In this document: piece by piece, positions 45,525 through 58,764 of the stretch | How positions within the stretch are numbered: the stretch's first letter is position 1 | Layout of the letters: every line of letters begins with the position of its first letter | NCBI GenBank assembly: GCA_036571765.1 | Contig: BROE01000024.1 | Coordinates: forward strand, 4,384,132-4,448,131 | Direction of reading: 5' to 3' | DNA from: Plecoglossus altivelis | Lineage: Eukaryota; Chordata; Actinopteri; Osmeriformes; Plecoglossidae | DNA: 64,000 bases | Notes under the pieces: model-generated | Told to the model about the DNA's origin: nothing | What the model saw: the letters and a program-made list of their open reading frames with translations, nothing else | Databases searched by the model: none | Translations under genes and position numbers: made by a program

Positions 45525-48500
45525 ATGGCATTCTTTCGGTTATCCTTGTTGTTGCAAGTGGGATTTGTTATCGGTTCAAATTATAAATACGTTGAGTGGT
45601 CAGAGCACGAGAAAAATGCAAGAACACAGCAACCAGTTTACAGCACTCACAACAACCAGCGGCAAGCACATCTCCGTGCGTCTAATTCTCCGCGAGGCGC
45701 GAAAGAGCGCGCAGTCTTGCCGCAGAACCTCGAGGAGCACCTTCCTAGGGTCGTCACCGCTTTTCTACACACGGGGAATTCGACCACCTTGAAACATGCC
45801 AACTGCTCGCGGAGATACGAGCTCAGCGCTCCGCGTGCGAGATCGCCTATGGCCCAGCATCACTCAATGCACAGCGTGCTGGACACAGTAATACACGCTA
45901 CCAACTTCCTAAACATGATTCTCCAAACCAACAGGTCCAGGGAGCTAAGTCTCCGCCGAGACATTGAGTGGTATCACGCGCTCGTCAGGAGTATTGTAGA
46001 GGGGGACTCTAAAATCCACCGGGCCGTGGTTACGTTTGACACAGAACCGTCTACTGGCGGGCCCACGATGTTTCTCCAGGCCACCAGAGCCGGTGGAGAG
46101 ATCGTTCTCCAGGACCTCTCTGGCACGGCGCACCATCATTTGAAGAACAGAACAGTCGAATCAGAGTGGTATCACAGTGTGAAAGACAATAAGCTCAACT
46201 TCCATAAACGGGTCCTGAGCCAAGATTTTAAATCAGTTGACGCATCTCTAAAAAGGGGAGAGAGTTTCATACCTGATAAACCCCACATGAGATGGTCAGC
46301 ACCATACCTGGAATGTGAAAATGGAAATTTCATCCCACGGTGGCTTTTGACCCTGTCTGCTGGTTTCTATGGACTCGGCGAGAATCGTTCACCTGACTTC
46401 AGGTAGGTCTATTGTGTTTTCACTCAAAGCCACTGAGCTTTTGCTCAACTGGGAAGATCATGGCTCACTGCTGTACCAGTTCACATGTGGGTTTATGGAA
46501 CAAACTTAGAATTTGTTTAATTTACATTTGAAATCTAAACGTTAAAGTTAATCGTTTTCTTGTGTTTTGTAATGTGAATCATTCAAAGTTCATAAGCTGT
46601 ACTTTAGTCGTCTGACTACGCGTCATGGGAAAGCGCAGCAGGTGCATATTTGGCCAAAAATAGCCATGTTGTTTTGTTGTAACGACGGAAACCTCGTTAA
46701 CTCATTTCACAAACTTCCTTTGCGACTCATGCAACCATGCGTGCGTTCTCCCGTTTCAGAGAAAACATCGGTAGCATTCAACATGTTGAGATAAATACAT
46801 ATGTTGAAAAACAATCTAAGGCGAGTAAAATTGTACATTGATTACAACGCGCAGGGTACAATCACGGACAATCTTCAAGGTGGTCTGCACATAGCGGCAT
46901 TGATAATAACACCTGACAAATGTTCTGGATTTTTGTTGTGTATACATTATGCATGTAGTCTAAGCCCACGAACGCCCTCCTCTCGCTTGCGTGTTCGGGA
47001 GTCTGCAATCTTTACGACACCAATGCTGTACTCTCCACTCACTTGAATAAACAAGTATTCAGGCTCCACACGACTCAAACCGACATCTTAGTTATAAATA
47101 TTTAATTCATATAGCAAGTTGCGTGCACAACCTTCAATAAATCTTTAATTAATACACTCCTGAGTGGCTCTCAGAAAGTCATGGATTTCAAATGAGACGC
47201 CATAGAACAGTGCACCAGTCTAGTGAAGATCGGCAAACCTTGAATGAAGAAACGCTTTGTAAGCTAATTTAAATGGTGAAAAACTAGCTTTAAAGGAAGG
47301 GAAATTAAAAGTGACACTTAATGCCTGCAACAATGTGCAAGTTAATGTGTAAAGTGCAAACGCTGTTGCAGGGGAATCCACTGGCACACAGTGTGTGGGA
47401 CCGCTACTTTTCCTTCTCAACAGAAGCATCAAAACCTAGAGTACATTGGTTCAATCTTGCCTTTTAATGACATAACCCAGTATGCTGCTGTCCTACCTGT
47501 TGTTGTTGTCAAAATGTGCTACCTCAGACGAATTGTCACTAGGCTGGTAGCATTCTGTCTCAAACCTCTCCCTCCCTCCCTCCCTCTCTCTTTATCCCTC
47601 CCTCTCCACCCTCTATCTCTCCCTCTCTACACTATCTCTTGCTCCTTCCCTCTCTCCATCCTATATGTCTCGCTCCCTCCCTCTTCACCCTCTATCTCTT
47701 CCTCTCTCCATCCTTTATCTCTCGCTCCCTCCCTCTCCACCCTCTGTCTTTCCCTCCTCCCTCTCGATCTCTCTCCCGCTCTCTCTCGCTCCCTCCCCCC
47801 TCTCTCTCTGTCTCTAAGGTGTCATTCCTCTTACATTTAGTTGTTTTTACTGCTACCCTTCAGACTGCTATCAAAGAAGCAGATACCTCATCCTCATGCC
47901 TCTGCTTGTGCTACACCAACCACAAACACACGCGCGCACACATAAGGCCGCGCACCCACACACCCACAAATATGGACACACACGTATGCACACATGGACA
48001 TGCACATACATGGCCGCACACCCACAGCACATGGCCCCACACACATACCCACAGCACATGGCCCCACACAGATACCCACAGCCCCACACACATATGCACA
48101 GTACACAGCCCCACACACATACCCACAGCACATGGCCCCACACACATACCCACAGCACACGACACCACACACATACCCACAGCCCCGCACACATAGCCAC
48201 AGCACATGGCCCCACAAACATATGCACAGTACACAGCCCCACACACATCCCCACAGCACACAACCCCACACACATCCCCACAGTACACAGCCCCACACAC
48301 ATACCCAGAGCACACAGCCCCACACACAGATAAGGAGGAAGGAGTGAAATGTTGTCTTCTTGTCTTCTATGACTGCCCTTCCCAGTCGCCCCTCCAGATT
48401 AATACAATCAATATCCCAATGAATTAATAATGAAAGATGTACAAAAACAACCTAGAGCCATCTTGATTCCTGCCTTTTAATGCTTCAATAGAGGCTTTTT

Positions 48501-51500
48501 TTAGACTCAAAATGTTGCTTCCTCTCCCTGCATACAAGGACCACGGTGCTGCAGGTCTCATAGCTCCAGCAGAGGCTACCAACCGACTGCGGCAGCCTCT
48601 TATTCAGCCTCTTATCCAGCCTCTTATCCAGTCTTTGGGGATCAGTTTCACCCCATTTTCCCCAAATGTTCCCATTGCGACAACATCGCATCATCAAACG
48701 TAACAACCTACATTACAGCAGAGGTGCTGTGACGTCAGTAGATCGACCCAAACCCCTTTTCTCCAACTGTCCTTGTCTTGTCTTTTACACAACATATTTC
48801 CATGAACGCAGCCATGAAAGTGTTGTGTGTGTGTTGTGCCATAAACCTGAGTGTGTGTGTGTGTGAACAGAAGTGTGTGTGTGTGTTGTTTGGTGGTAAG
48901 AACATGGGTGTTTGTGTGTGAACAGGAGTGTGTGTGTTGTCTGGTGATAAGAACATGAGTGAGTGTGTGTACAGGAGTGTGTGCGTTGTTTGGTAATAAG
49001 AACATGAGTGCGTGTGAACAAGAGTGTGTGTGTGTGAACAGGAGTGTGTGTGTGAACAGGAGTGTGTGTGTGTGAACAGGAGTGTGTGTGATGTTTGGTA
49101 ATAAGAACATGAGTGTGTGTGTGTGAACAGGAGTGTGTGTCAGTGGTTGCTGCTAATATGAAGGTGTAATAGATCACACTTCTCTACCTTGTCCCTCTTC
49201 TAGCTCAACCGCCACTAGGGAGAACAGACCAAACTGCTGGGTTATAACACTCAAAACACTGGGCCTGTCTTACAGTGCTGGCCCTCAGCACTGTGTGTGT
49301 GTTTCAGTAAGGGTGTGTGTATGTGTGCGCACGTGTGAATTGGGCATGTGTGTGTGTAAGGTGTGGGAGCGGTGTGCTGTGGTGTCAGGGACTGAAAGGA
49401 TGTGCCAATTAAGGTTGCACCTCAGTTCTTAAAGGATCATGCCTCAGTGTGCGGTAAGCGCAGGCACACGCACGCCAACGCACACACTGCACACACACCC
49501 CACCCCACGCGTACACGCACCGCACGTAACACACCCACACAAACACACCGCACACCAACACACACGCACTCACATTCCACGCGTACGCGAATGCAACACA
49601 CCCCACATACACACGACACAGCAACGCACACGAACCTGTCTATTTGTGTAAGAGAGGAGCTTCATGCCTCAGGGAACTGCTGGTGTAGGAAGAGGAGGGT
49701 GAGTGGGAGGAAGGGAGACCATAGCTCACCCTCACAAAGTGGACCTTAATTGCTTTGTCTGGAGCTCAGCTGAGAGGTTGTAATTCTTTTGATTGGAGCT
49801 ATCTTTTGCCGAACGAATAATCCATCGTTTCTAATCTTGCGTTATTGAACATGCTAAAAAACTAAGGATAGGTTATCTTTATCCACCGAATTGAACATGG
49901 CCTGTACACCTTCCAAAAACACAAACATATTTGACGTATGTAACATAAATCTGTGTAACAGATAAGGGATACATGATTATGGGACAGAATTATCACACCG
50001 GAACTAACACATCTATATAACATCCTCTTCCCAAATCTGTTACTTGGTCAACTGACTCTACAATGGTCAAATTAACTGCACAAGAAAAGGACAGTATTCC
50101 TTATATACAGTCACTGTACCTTGGTGTGACTGCTGATCAACAGAGAATACAAGGGTGTGCTAAGTGACAAATACAGAGCAAATGGAATGCATATCTGGTT
50201 CTGGGTTTTGTTGTAAGAAGCTACTTCCTGGACAGCTTGACTGCCCTGGGTCTCCCCACTGTCCCTCACTGTGAATGGCTATCCAGCGAGGAGCCTGCAG
50301 GGTGTGCTGAGCAGGAGGCCAGCCAGCAGCCACCACGAGGAAGCCCCAGAACGCCCGGGGCTGAAGGCTGGGACAACCTGCTAAAACTGCTGAAATCACC
50401 GAGGAGGAAGAGGAGGAGGAAGAGGAGGAAGAGGAAAAGCGACTGCTGAGATGGACAGAGTCTCCGGTGCTCTCTCTATCAACGTAGGGTAGGCAGCTTG
50501 GTAAACGGACTGTAGCTCGTTTGAAGCGTTTTGGTCTAGTTTGAATGATGGTGTGTGTGTGTGTGTGTGTGTGTGTGTTGACAGTGTGATACTGTCCCTG
50601 ACAAGGCTGAGGAGGTGAAGACTCACACAGCGAGGTAACCTGTCAACTCTCCCCCTTCAATCAGTTAAATGTCTTCGAGAACACTTTCCAGGCTCTTAGT
50701 AAGCTCACTGTAAGAACATTGTTCATTCGAGGAAAAGACCTGTACATTTACAAAGCTTTGGCCGGTAACAATAATGACCCAACGGGTTTAATTCGAGTTG
50801 ATGTGTTTGTAAATTGGATCGGTCAGCGAGGCTATATCATTGATTATCACATCAGCGCGTAGACTGATAGCTCAAACCTTTGGAAATGTTAGAAATACGA
50901 CCATTTGAGATGCAGCGGAGCATAGCGGTGTTGTCCTCTGCTTAAAGGAGGAAGTCATTCTCCCACATGCTCATAATAGCTACAAAGAAGTACAAACGAC
51001 ATTCAGGAGAACGGCTTCAGTGCCTTATGACAGTACATTTGCCACGGGCGTTTCGTCTACTCTGATGACCTGCGACAGAACTCAATAAAACGACCCCCGG
51101 GTGCGTGGAAGCATCCTTGGCATCCAGCTGCAGGCCCCAGCCACATTAGCGTCTGCTTGTCTTGTCAGCTTAATGCATTTCCATCATGTCTATTTTCTGG
51201 GAGAAAGCAGCTGAAATCTGACATTATGATCTTTCACAATGAGATCCTTTGACGTGAAGATTGCGTAATACGTGCTCCTGAAAGCAGCACGTTTTTCTTT
51301 TCATGTTTTTCTTTTTTGAACCGCTTTTTGAATCATCGCTCTGACTTATTTTTCAATCCTTCGGCCACATATTCTAAAGTCACCATATATGGAGTACAGC
51401 AGCAGTCTAGGTGGGATGTGCGCGATGTTTAACAAGATGCTGATTTGCTTCATAAAAAGCGACAAGGCTAAAGTAAACCCTGGATGTGCATATAGACCAC

Positions 51501-53800
51501 AGGAAGGACTGCTAATCTGCATGCCCTCGATTCTCTAGGTGGCCTTTAGACCGACCATGAATTCAAGATGAAAAGGACCAGGTCTCTGCCTCTGTGCTGC
51601 TGCCTGTGATCCAACAGGACGAGGTCTTGGAGGGGGGGGCTGGCCCTCCATGAAGGCCCAGGAAGGTGCCCCACCCGGCTGCCCCAGACCGGCACGCCCT
51701 CGCAGCGTCGGTCTGGGTTCAGTAGCTTCCTGTGTGAGGGTCGCGGATCCCAGACACGTCCAAGTGCCAGAGAGCCTCAGCTGAACTCGACATCTTTGAG
51801 CTTCTTTGTTTCAGCTTGGTGATAGGCAGATAGAGTGAGAGACAGTCACGTTACTTGCCGGGTGTATCTTACATTTCAGCCACAAATAGAAAACTAGTTG
51901 GTGAAATATCGGCCTCCTTGTCGGTGAGTGTGTATGTGGTCACACCAAAACACGTTGGCTTGTGACGCCGATTAAAAGTAGTTTTTTGAGTCGTTTCGAT
52001 GGCACTGTTTGAGAGAGTGTATGATTGTGTGTGTATGCGTGAGTGTGTGTGTGCGTGCTTTATGAATGAACATATAGTATGAAAGGTGAGAAGAGGCTGG
52101 GACACTGAGCCTGCTGTAGCATGTTTGAATTCCCAGCACCACTTCCAGCAGCATGGATGACTGAAGAAGCTGCACCTGCTGGTGAACTCAGGACAGCCAG
52201 CCAGGAGATAGTCTCTGGTCACTGTGTACCATGCATTTATGGTGGAGTAGACCCCTGTATGGCTGCCTCTTAGTCTTCCCAGTGATGTAACTCAATGAGG
52301 TTGAAGCAGGTATTTGTCAGAGAGGAGATCAACTGTGGGGTTGAAACACAATGAAATCCATTTTGCCTCGGGCAAGGCCAGACCAGGAGTTATTAATAAC
52401 AGCAGTATAGGCTTGGTGTGTGTATGTGTGTGCGTGCACCCCCATCCCCTGGGAACAATGTCCAGCCACATGTGTGCACCTCGAGAAGTGGTCTCTTTTT
52501 TATTTGTGTGTGTGTACGTGTTTGAGCGAGATTGTTTTTGTTGACAAACCGTCTTTATTTCCTTCATCAACACATTCTTCCCTCAAGCAGTAAGAATATA
52601 AGTGGTTTAGTACATTGATAGACAGTCAGTCGGACAGACAGACAGACAGACAGACAGGCAGGCAGATAGATGGAAAGACAGACAGAGTTACAGTAGGTGT
52701 TGAGTAAGTGTGCACATGCGGCATCGGTTTCTGTCAAATCTTACACATTATTTGTCACGATTGGAGGACGCTCGTGCAGACACGACTTGGAGAAGCTGGA
52801 CAGGAATCCCTGTTTTGGTCTTATCTCTGTTGGTATGCTTTTCAAGTCAAGCTGTTTGCAAAATCACATCAAGCTTTGCCAACAGCAGGTCTGGGAAACA
52901 CCAGGTGCAGACACCTGCCCCAGATTCTAAATAAACCAGGTGGTGGAGCACTCTCTTAACCCTTTCCTGTCTCACTGCAGCCTCTGCTACACCCAGTCTA
53001 TTATACCCAGCTGAAGAGCCACTTCACTTGTTGAACGATCAACCGGAGTAAAAGACAATGTCCCTCTGTCGCCTCTGTCTCCCAGAGAGCCCATCAAACG
53101 TCGTGCTGCACCAGTGGCTAAGAAGCATGAATAATATAAGTCTGAAACACCTGCGGTTAGATGGGTAATTTAAAGATGAGCACGCATGCAGACTCTTGAG
53201 CGCCCAAAGTGGCAGAGTGTTAGCTGTGCTGTAGGGGCTGTGCTGTAGGGGCTGTGCTGAAGGGGCTGTGCTGTAGGGGCTGTGCATTGTGTGGTCTGCA
53301 GTGGATGCCAGTGTTGTACAGCTTACTGAGATCCTCACTGTTGATTGTGTGTGCGTGGGAGTGAGTGGATGTCAGCCAATCAATGAGCAGGAAGGGGTTT
53401 GAGTGAAATGTCACTCAGGGTGACCCCCTGGTTCTCTCTCTCTCCATTAATTGGGCGACCGGGGCAGGGATTTGTATTCAATGATTTCATTCCAGTGAGT
53501 TCAGTTTGGTGTTTCTCTCTCTCTTTCTCTCTTCCCCTGTATATACACATACACCGCAAATAAGACCTCATATTTCAACTAAAAGTGACATTGTAGGTGG
53601 TAATTTCTATATATTGGATCATACATTGGATCACACTCCTCCCCTATTCTGTACCCTCTCATAATAACCTTTTACAATTGTTTCTCTGTTCCAGGGGTGT
53701 CGTCAGAGTAGACGTGAACCTCCAGGATGTTGATATCGACCAGTGCTCACCCAACGGCTGGTTCGGTGGGACCCATCGGTGTAACGTGACGACCATGGAG
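45525..53800 (+). CDS. gpr158: gpr158, exons 1-2 (gene continues beyond the window)
   Basis: GPR158 is a class C orphan-type receptor of neurons, recently described as a metabotropic glycine receptor, that scaffolds RGS7-Gbeta5 at the plasma membrane. Exon 1 is 45525-46402 and exon 2 is 53695-53800. They join AG/G in frame and the second ends in phase 0, giving 328 residues of the extracellular part. Residues 1-18 look like a signal peptide. The rest covers the Cache-type ligand domain, with EWYHALVRSIVEGD, FLQATR, VESEWYH, YLECENG and LTLSAGFYGLGEN. Exon 2 reads GVVRVDVNLQDVDIDQCSPN, close to the human protein. Several N-glycosylation sequons are visible (NST, NCS, NRS, NRT). The start ATG follows no stronger upstream in-frame start. 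The seven-helix and C-terminal exons are not in the window. GPR179 is the alternative, but the thnsl1 neighbourhood fits GPR158. Confidence 0.93.
47565..47815. repeat. Pyrimidine-rich (CCCT/CTCT) tract with ~60-bp higher-order copies
   Basis: About 250 bases of nearly pure C and T, in which blocks such as CCCTCTCCACCCTCTATCTC recur. It is a homopyrimidine tract with possible triplex-forming character. Confidence 0.85.
47990..48325. repeat. 27-bp minisatellite of CA-rich units
   Basis: About twelve imperfect copies of CCCACAGCACATGGCCCCAC plus ACACATA, period 27. A 27-base period keeps all frames, so long Cys-rich or His/Thr-rich open frames appear on both strands. They are not genes. Confidence 0.9.
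48820..49145. repeat. GT-rich minisatellite, longer period about 50-60 bp
   Basis: Copies of GTGTGTGAACAGGAGTGTGT alternate with TTTGGTAATAAGAACATGAG. It is GT-rich on the plus strand, in contrast to the CA-rich array 0.5 kb to its left. Confidence 0.85.
49455..49630. repeat. CA/CGCA-rich simple repeat
   Basis: Diverged CACACA and CGCACA steps over about 175 bases, with no fixed longer unit. Confidence 0.75.
50550..50579. repeat. (GT)n microsatellite
   Basis: About 15 uninterrupted GT dinucleotides. Confidence 0.95.
52621..52690. repeat. (GACA)n-type tetranucleotide repeat
   Basis: Tandem GACA/GGCA/GATA units. The same motif occurs at the left edge of the window and near 18.0 kb. Confidence 0.85.
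53219..53290. repeat. 15-bp tandem repeat
   Basis: About four to five copies of GTGCTGTAGGGGCT, 15-base period, in gpr158 intron 1. Confidence 0.85.
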
Positions 53801-53821
53801 GTGAGTCCACGTCACGGGTTG

Positions 53822-53890
53822 ACCTCCGCCTCAGCGGTGAAGCTTTTGCCTTCGCACCAAGGGCTCTCAGGTTCAAATTCCCCCTCCCCT
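53822..53890 (+). mobile_element. tRNA-derived SINE head just after gpr158 exon 2
   Basis: CCTCAGCGGTGAAGCTTTTG resembles an A box, and GGTTCAAATTCC about 35 bases later resembles a B box. The element begins some 20 bases after the exon 2 donor and is on the gene strand. It has no recognised V-domain tail. Confidence 0.4.
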
Positions 53891-54404
53891 GGCCGGTGCT
53901 TTGAATGAAAACCTGAATCTCTACATTTCTAGACAAACGTAGTGAATGTCTGTCTATCCCTGTCTTCACACTGACCTCTGTGTGCCCTGTCATGCTATGA
54001 AGACCGCCGGAGACTGTGACCGGGGAGTGACTGTATTTGAACCACATTGGCGTTGAGTTCACGTCACGCGACACATTCTTGTTAGTCACATTTTGACGGT
54101 AATCTCCCCATGTGTGTTGTATTAAGGGTAATGTGCAGTGTGGTATACAGGCCAGCCGTATATGTTTTCTAATAGAGACTGGAAAAGATGATGATATTGT
54201 TTAGCTTTTTGCCCTCCAACAGTTTTTATGCAGATAGTTTATAAGATCTAACCTGCCGTTTTAGTATCATCATTAAGAACGCTAGATTTTCCCAGATCAA
54301 ACCCCTCTATAATACATGTGACGTAATGGATGCAGTGGGATGTTTGAATAATTAATTACTCTCTTTGTCTGAGCTCCTCAACCTCTCTGCGTAGAGAGCT
54401 AATA

Positions 54405-54505
54405 GAGAAGAGACAGAGAAAAGAGAAAGGAGATTGAGAAAGGAGATAGAGAAAAGAGATAGAGAACAGAGATAGAGAAAGGAGATAGAGAAAAGAGACA
54501 CACAC
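54405..54505. repeat. Purine-rich AGAGATAGAGAAAGG array
   Basis: Tandem variants of AGAGAAAGGAGATAG over about 100 bases of nearly pure purine. Confidence 0.8.
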
Positions 54506-57500
54506 AGAGAACCATTACTTTTCAGATACATTCAAACTAGTTTGTGAAGTATCTGTCTCCTCATCATTGAGCATGCTCACGTGTGTGTGTGTCAGTCTTC
54601 CTTGCCCTGCCTGGTGCGTCGCATGCAGGCTTGGACTGTACTGCAGCAGACATAGACGCCTTCCTCCTCACACACTGTGCATCCGGGCCCTCAGAAAGGC
54701 ACAAACAACAACAATGGTTGTGTAGGCAGGACCTGAGAAAGAGAGCTGTGTACCTGCGACAGTAATCACATCTCTTGTCACACCTCACACAGCGTGTGTA
54801 GTTCTGACCGGCCGGTGCCAACCGGGTGTAGGTCAGCAGTGTATCTGTTACAGCGAGCAGCTTGCTGGGGCTTGATGAAGGGTGCTGCGCGAGGTAAAGA
54901 AAGGGGGATGAAAAGTGGCCGCTTCTCCAGAGATGAGCACTATAAATAGAATGGAGAACTGCAACGCAATCAAGGTTTCTCAGCAGTGTTGTAATGTGAT
55001 AAAAACAGCATTCTGGCATCAGCCCTTCGGACGCTAACACTGATTCATTTAGTTTGATTACCCTCGCTGTTTCTGGTACACAAACAGCATACTCAAAAAA
55101 CATCTTTGGCGTGTTTTTTTTGGTATGGAATCAGCAGGATCAGACTTCAAACATCAACACGAGAAAGTAGTGTAAGGAAAGTTCATGTTCATTCATGTCG
55201 TTCCAATAATGCGTTTCTCAGTTATTACGTATTGTGATACTATTGTGCAATACAACTCAAATCACAGTTGAAACATTCGCCCTACATCCGATCTCATCCC
55301 ATAAATTCCATATCTCTTTCTCAAATGAAACTTTTCTCTTTGGCCGGTGAAAATGGCCATCGCCAGTTTATTGTTTTCTTCTGTCGGTATGATTGCGGCT
55401 TCGAAATGTTCCTTGTTTCCATGCTTTGCTCCCTGGTTGGTCGAGCTGTTTGTCCAGCCAAGCGTGCAGGGAGGCCGAGCCAAATCAGGGGAGAACGTCC
55501 TGTCTGTCTGTTTCAGCAGGCGGCCAGGAGGAGACCGAACAAACGAGGCCAAGGTCTGACTACAAACGACGAAAGCTGCATCTTCTCCAGGACATCACCA
55601 TTTCCGAAGATCGGTTCCTTATCGTTCTTTCAAAACACCATCGGTCGTTCACTCGACCAGATCTTCCTTTGTGGATCATTTGCAATGTACATGGGCTGCG
55701 TTTGTTTGTCGGTCTGCGTGTGTGTTTGTGTGTGCTTGCTTGAGCGTTCCTGTGGGACTCCTGGGAGGCTTACATAATGCACTGGCTTTCTTCAGGATTT
55801 CCTGTCTGGGTTCTGTAATATCTTCCGTTTTTCAGACTTCCCCGAAAATGTATTACGATGATAAGTTGGTACGAGAATGATATTAGTCAAAGATGGAGTG
55901 CTGTGGATGTAAACAAACATACATTTAACAGCAAGGCTAGAGTCTTTGGGTGAGACCCTTCATCAAGCTGTTTCAGTCTCTACCACCTCCTCGCTGTCAA
56001 TGACCATATATAACCATCAATTTGATCACTGTGTCCTGGCTGTGAACCAGCCATTAGCTTAGTTAGTAGCAAACATGGATGAGGCCTACTTCATTAGACT
56101 GAAACATATCAATATGAACTACCACGTACTAAGGTTGCTCAAACACGCTTTCTACAATATCAACGTGAACTGTAATTACATCATACAACCCCATTTATAG
56201 TTACCAATTCATAAACACTTGTTGAAATCGAATGCAATAAGTGCCTGTGCACCGTACAGGGACCTGGACCAATAGCGGTTTGTTTTATGGCACCACAAAG
56301 ACCAGAACCAGTCATAAAACCAATTCATGTGGCTTTTTTGTATATTTAAATGGAAAAAAAGAAAAAGAGGATCTCTCACAGGGATGGTACTTGCATTAGC
56401 GTGCGCCTCGGTGTACTTGGTGGCCAGGGGGCAGCATGCAAGAACACGGCTGGATGATGATGATGAATGTCTCAATCAATTAGCTTATTGGCCTGCAGAA
56501 GTGGTGCGGCCCAGGGGGACACATCCAATGAACCCATCACCTAAATGATTGGGCTGTGGAATAAACAAGGGACCTCTGCCATTGCAGTAGAGCAGTCACT
56601 GGCTATAACGGGACATTGCAATTCTTCCCAAATGTTTCAACTGTGGTTAATGAAAACATGGCTCCGTTGAAACTAGGCCAAGATAAAAATGGACTCCACA
56701 AGTATTTTATAAGGCAATTAGATTTTTTTATGATGTTCTGCTTCAATCGATGATGTTGAGGTTGGCTGTGACACCCCGTGTTAGCAATTAGAAGTAGTTG
56801 TTTTCACCTTGACGCACAAGGTCATCTCTGCCATCATCTCTGTCACGCTGCGAGCTCCCTGTCTCGTCTCCTGTCTTCCTCGTGTCGCTGAATTAATAAG
56901 ACAATCAGTGTTTCCGTGACCTGCTGCCCTCTACTATATGACGCACACACCCACACAAACACGCAGACATACTGTATGTGCACGCAAACACACACGCAAA
57001 CCTGGATAACAGTGCCTTCAGTCCCAGGTAGGGTTTCTCTCGAGTGCTGGAAAAATGCACCAACCTTTCCACACAAGCGGACGAGAGCATTAGATGCTGT
57101 TATTGACTTGATTCTGTTTGTCTGGATAGCCCCCCCCCCTCTGTTATGAGAGCTTGGCTTGCAGATGCTCTGGATGTGATCTACTGTGGTCTCTTAATGC
57201 TAGCAGCGTAGAACCACGGAAAAGGCAAGCCTCTTTCTATCTTTCCAACTGAGTCACTGATAATGAGATGGGAGTTACAGCCCGCAAGGAAATTAACTTT
57301 AGCTGAGGAGAAATCCATAGGCTAAAACACCCAAGAAGATTGTTAAGAACCAGAGATGGACATCTTCCTCCCATAAGGAGCGTCAGACAGATGAAGACTG
57401 TGAAAAAAATATCCAATACATACATTTTACAATTCATTCACGCCATTGTTGACTTTGTCCTTAAGGAGGACCCACAAATTACCTTTCAAAGCGAGTGAGA

Positions 57501-58309
57501 AAACAGCTTTTCTATACAATTATCCAGCAATTACCCTGACAGCTCACACAAAAGCAAGCCGAAAACACTTTGAGATAGTCAAGCCAAGGCTGCTGCTGGC
57601 TGAATATGAAGTGGAAATGAAGTTGAAATCCTTCGGGTGGGTGTGAATGCAGACGCAGAATGCAATAAATGTAACTCATGTTTTTAAGATTGATCACATT
57701 TGTTGGATTCAACAGCCAGGGAGTTCATTAGAAACCATAATCAACCTCAGGCTAATATACAGGTAGACCTAATACTATAAAACAAATCAATGTAAAGCTA
57801 CCTGTCTGGCGGGAAACCTAAGCCAAATATTGGTCAGACTAATGTTTGTTAAAAAAAAGGATAGAAGTCAATACAAATTGTGTGTGAACAATTAAAACAA
57901 ATGTCAGTTAACAGCAGATGATGCTGTGTTGCTTGACACGGCTGATGCTTGCATGCTCTCGCCAGCTCTCCGGAGTCAGTGATCGTGTTTGTTGTGTGCG
58001 CTGAGTTACAAACGTACTCGTAAAATGATGTGACAGCTTTCCCCGCCCTAGCTCTCTCTCTCTCTCTCTCAACACAAACTATTTGATTACTCTTCCCTTC
58101 TGTCTCTCCATGTCACATCCACGCCCTCCTTTTGGCGCTCAACGTCACCAGAGTACTAATCACCGGCACCTGTACCCGGTTAACATTGACACGCTTCTCA
58201 TATACACCCCTCTAGCGGGTAGGAGTGGTCTGCTTCAGTTCTGTTTCACAGCCTTGAGAAATACCCCAGGTTATAGCCTGCCTCGATGACATTGTTTCAC
58301 ACCTTCTCC

Positions 58310-58400
58310 CTCTCTTTGTCTCTCCCTATCTCTCTGTCTACCTTTCACTCTCTCTCTACCTCTCTCTCTCTCCCTGTCCATCTCTCCTGCCTCTCTCCGC
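58310..58400. repeat. CT-rich tract
   Basis: About 90 bases dominated by CTCTCT and TCTCCC. A shorter CT run occurs near 58.05 kb. Confidence 0.75.
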
Positions 58401-58764
58401 AGAAGGATCCAGGTATCTTGTTATAAATAGCAGCGTCTTGGAGGCCCAAGGGGTTTCCCTGATGTTATAAACATGGCGTCATGGCATGTGAGATTGAACA
58501 CCCTTGTTTGGAGTCCAAACCACGTGCCCCTGCTGTCTCCTTTGGAACGGACAGCTTCAGAGCACCAGGGAACACAAAGATGAAGTACAGCAGACTTTGC
58601 ATTCTAAGAAATAGAATGGAGGAGAATGACCCTAAAATTGTTTTGAAATTCGTGTTGGATGAATCATCAAGTGTGGAAATTTGACCACAAATTTGACCAG
58701 AAACTCCTATACTGCAGACAACAAGACAAAAAGACTACATGCAGAGTTTGAGGCACTGATGCAC

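Larger units (their letters stand above)
46403..53694. other. gpr158 intron 1
   Basis: A 7,292-base intron, GTAGGT to CCAG. It contains the pyrimidine, CA and GT arrays at 47.56-49.6 kb listed separately, a short (GT)n run at 50550-50579, GACA repeats near 52.63 kb and a 15-bp array near 53.22 kb. A purine-rich stretch at 50400-50445 gives a Lys/Arg-rich open frame that looks accidental. No further exon was recognised. Confidence 0.85.

Noticed and set aside
47871..48347. Cys-rich and His/Thr-rich frames of up to 150 codons on both strands
   Set aside because: They follow from a 27-bp repeat whose length is a multiple of three, so all six frames tend to stay open.
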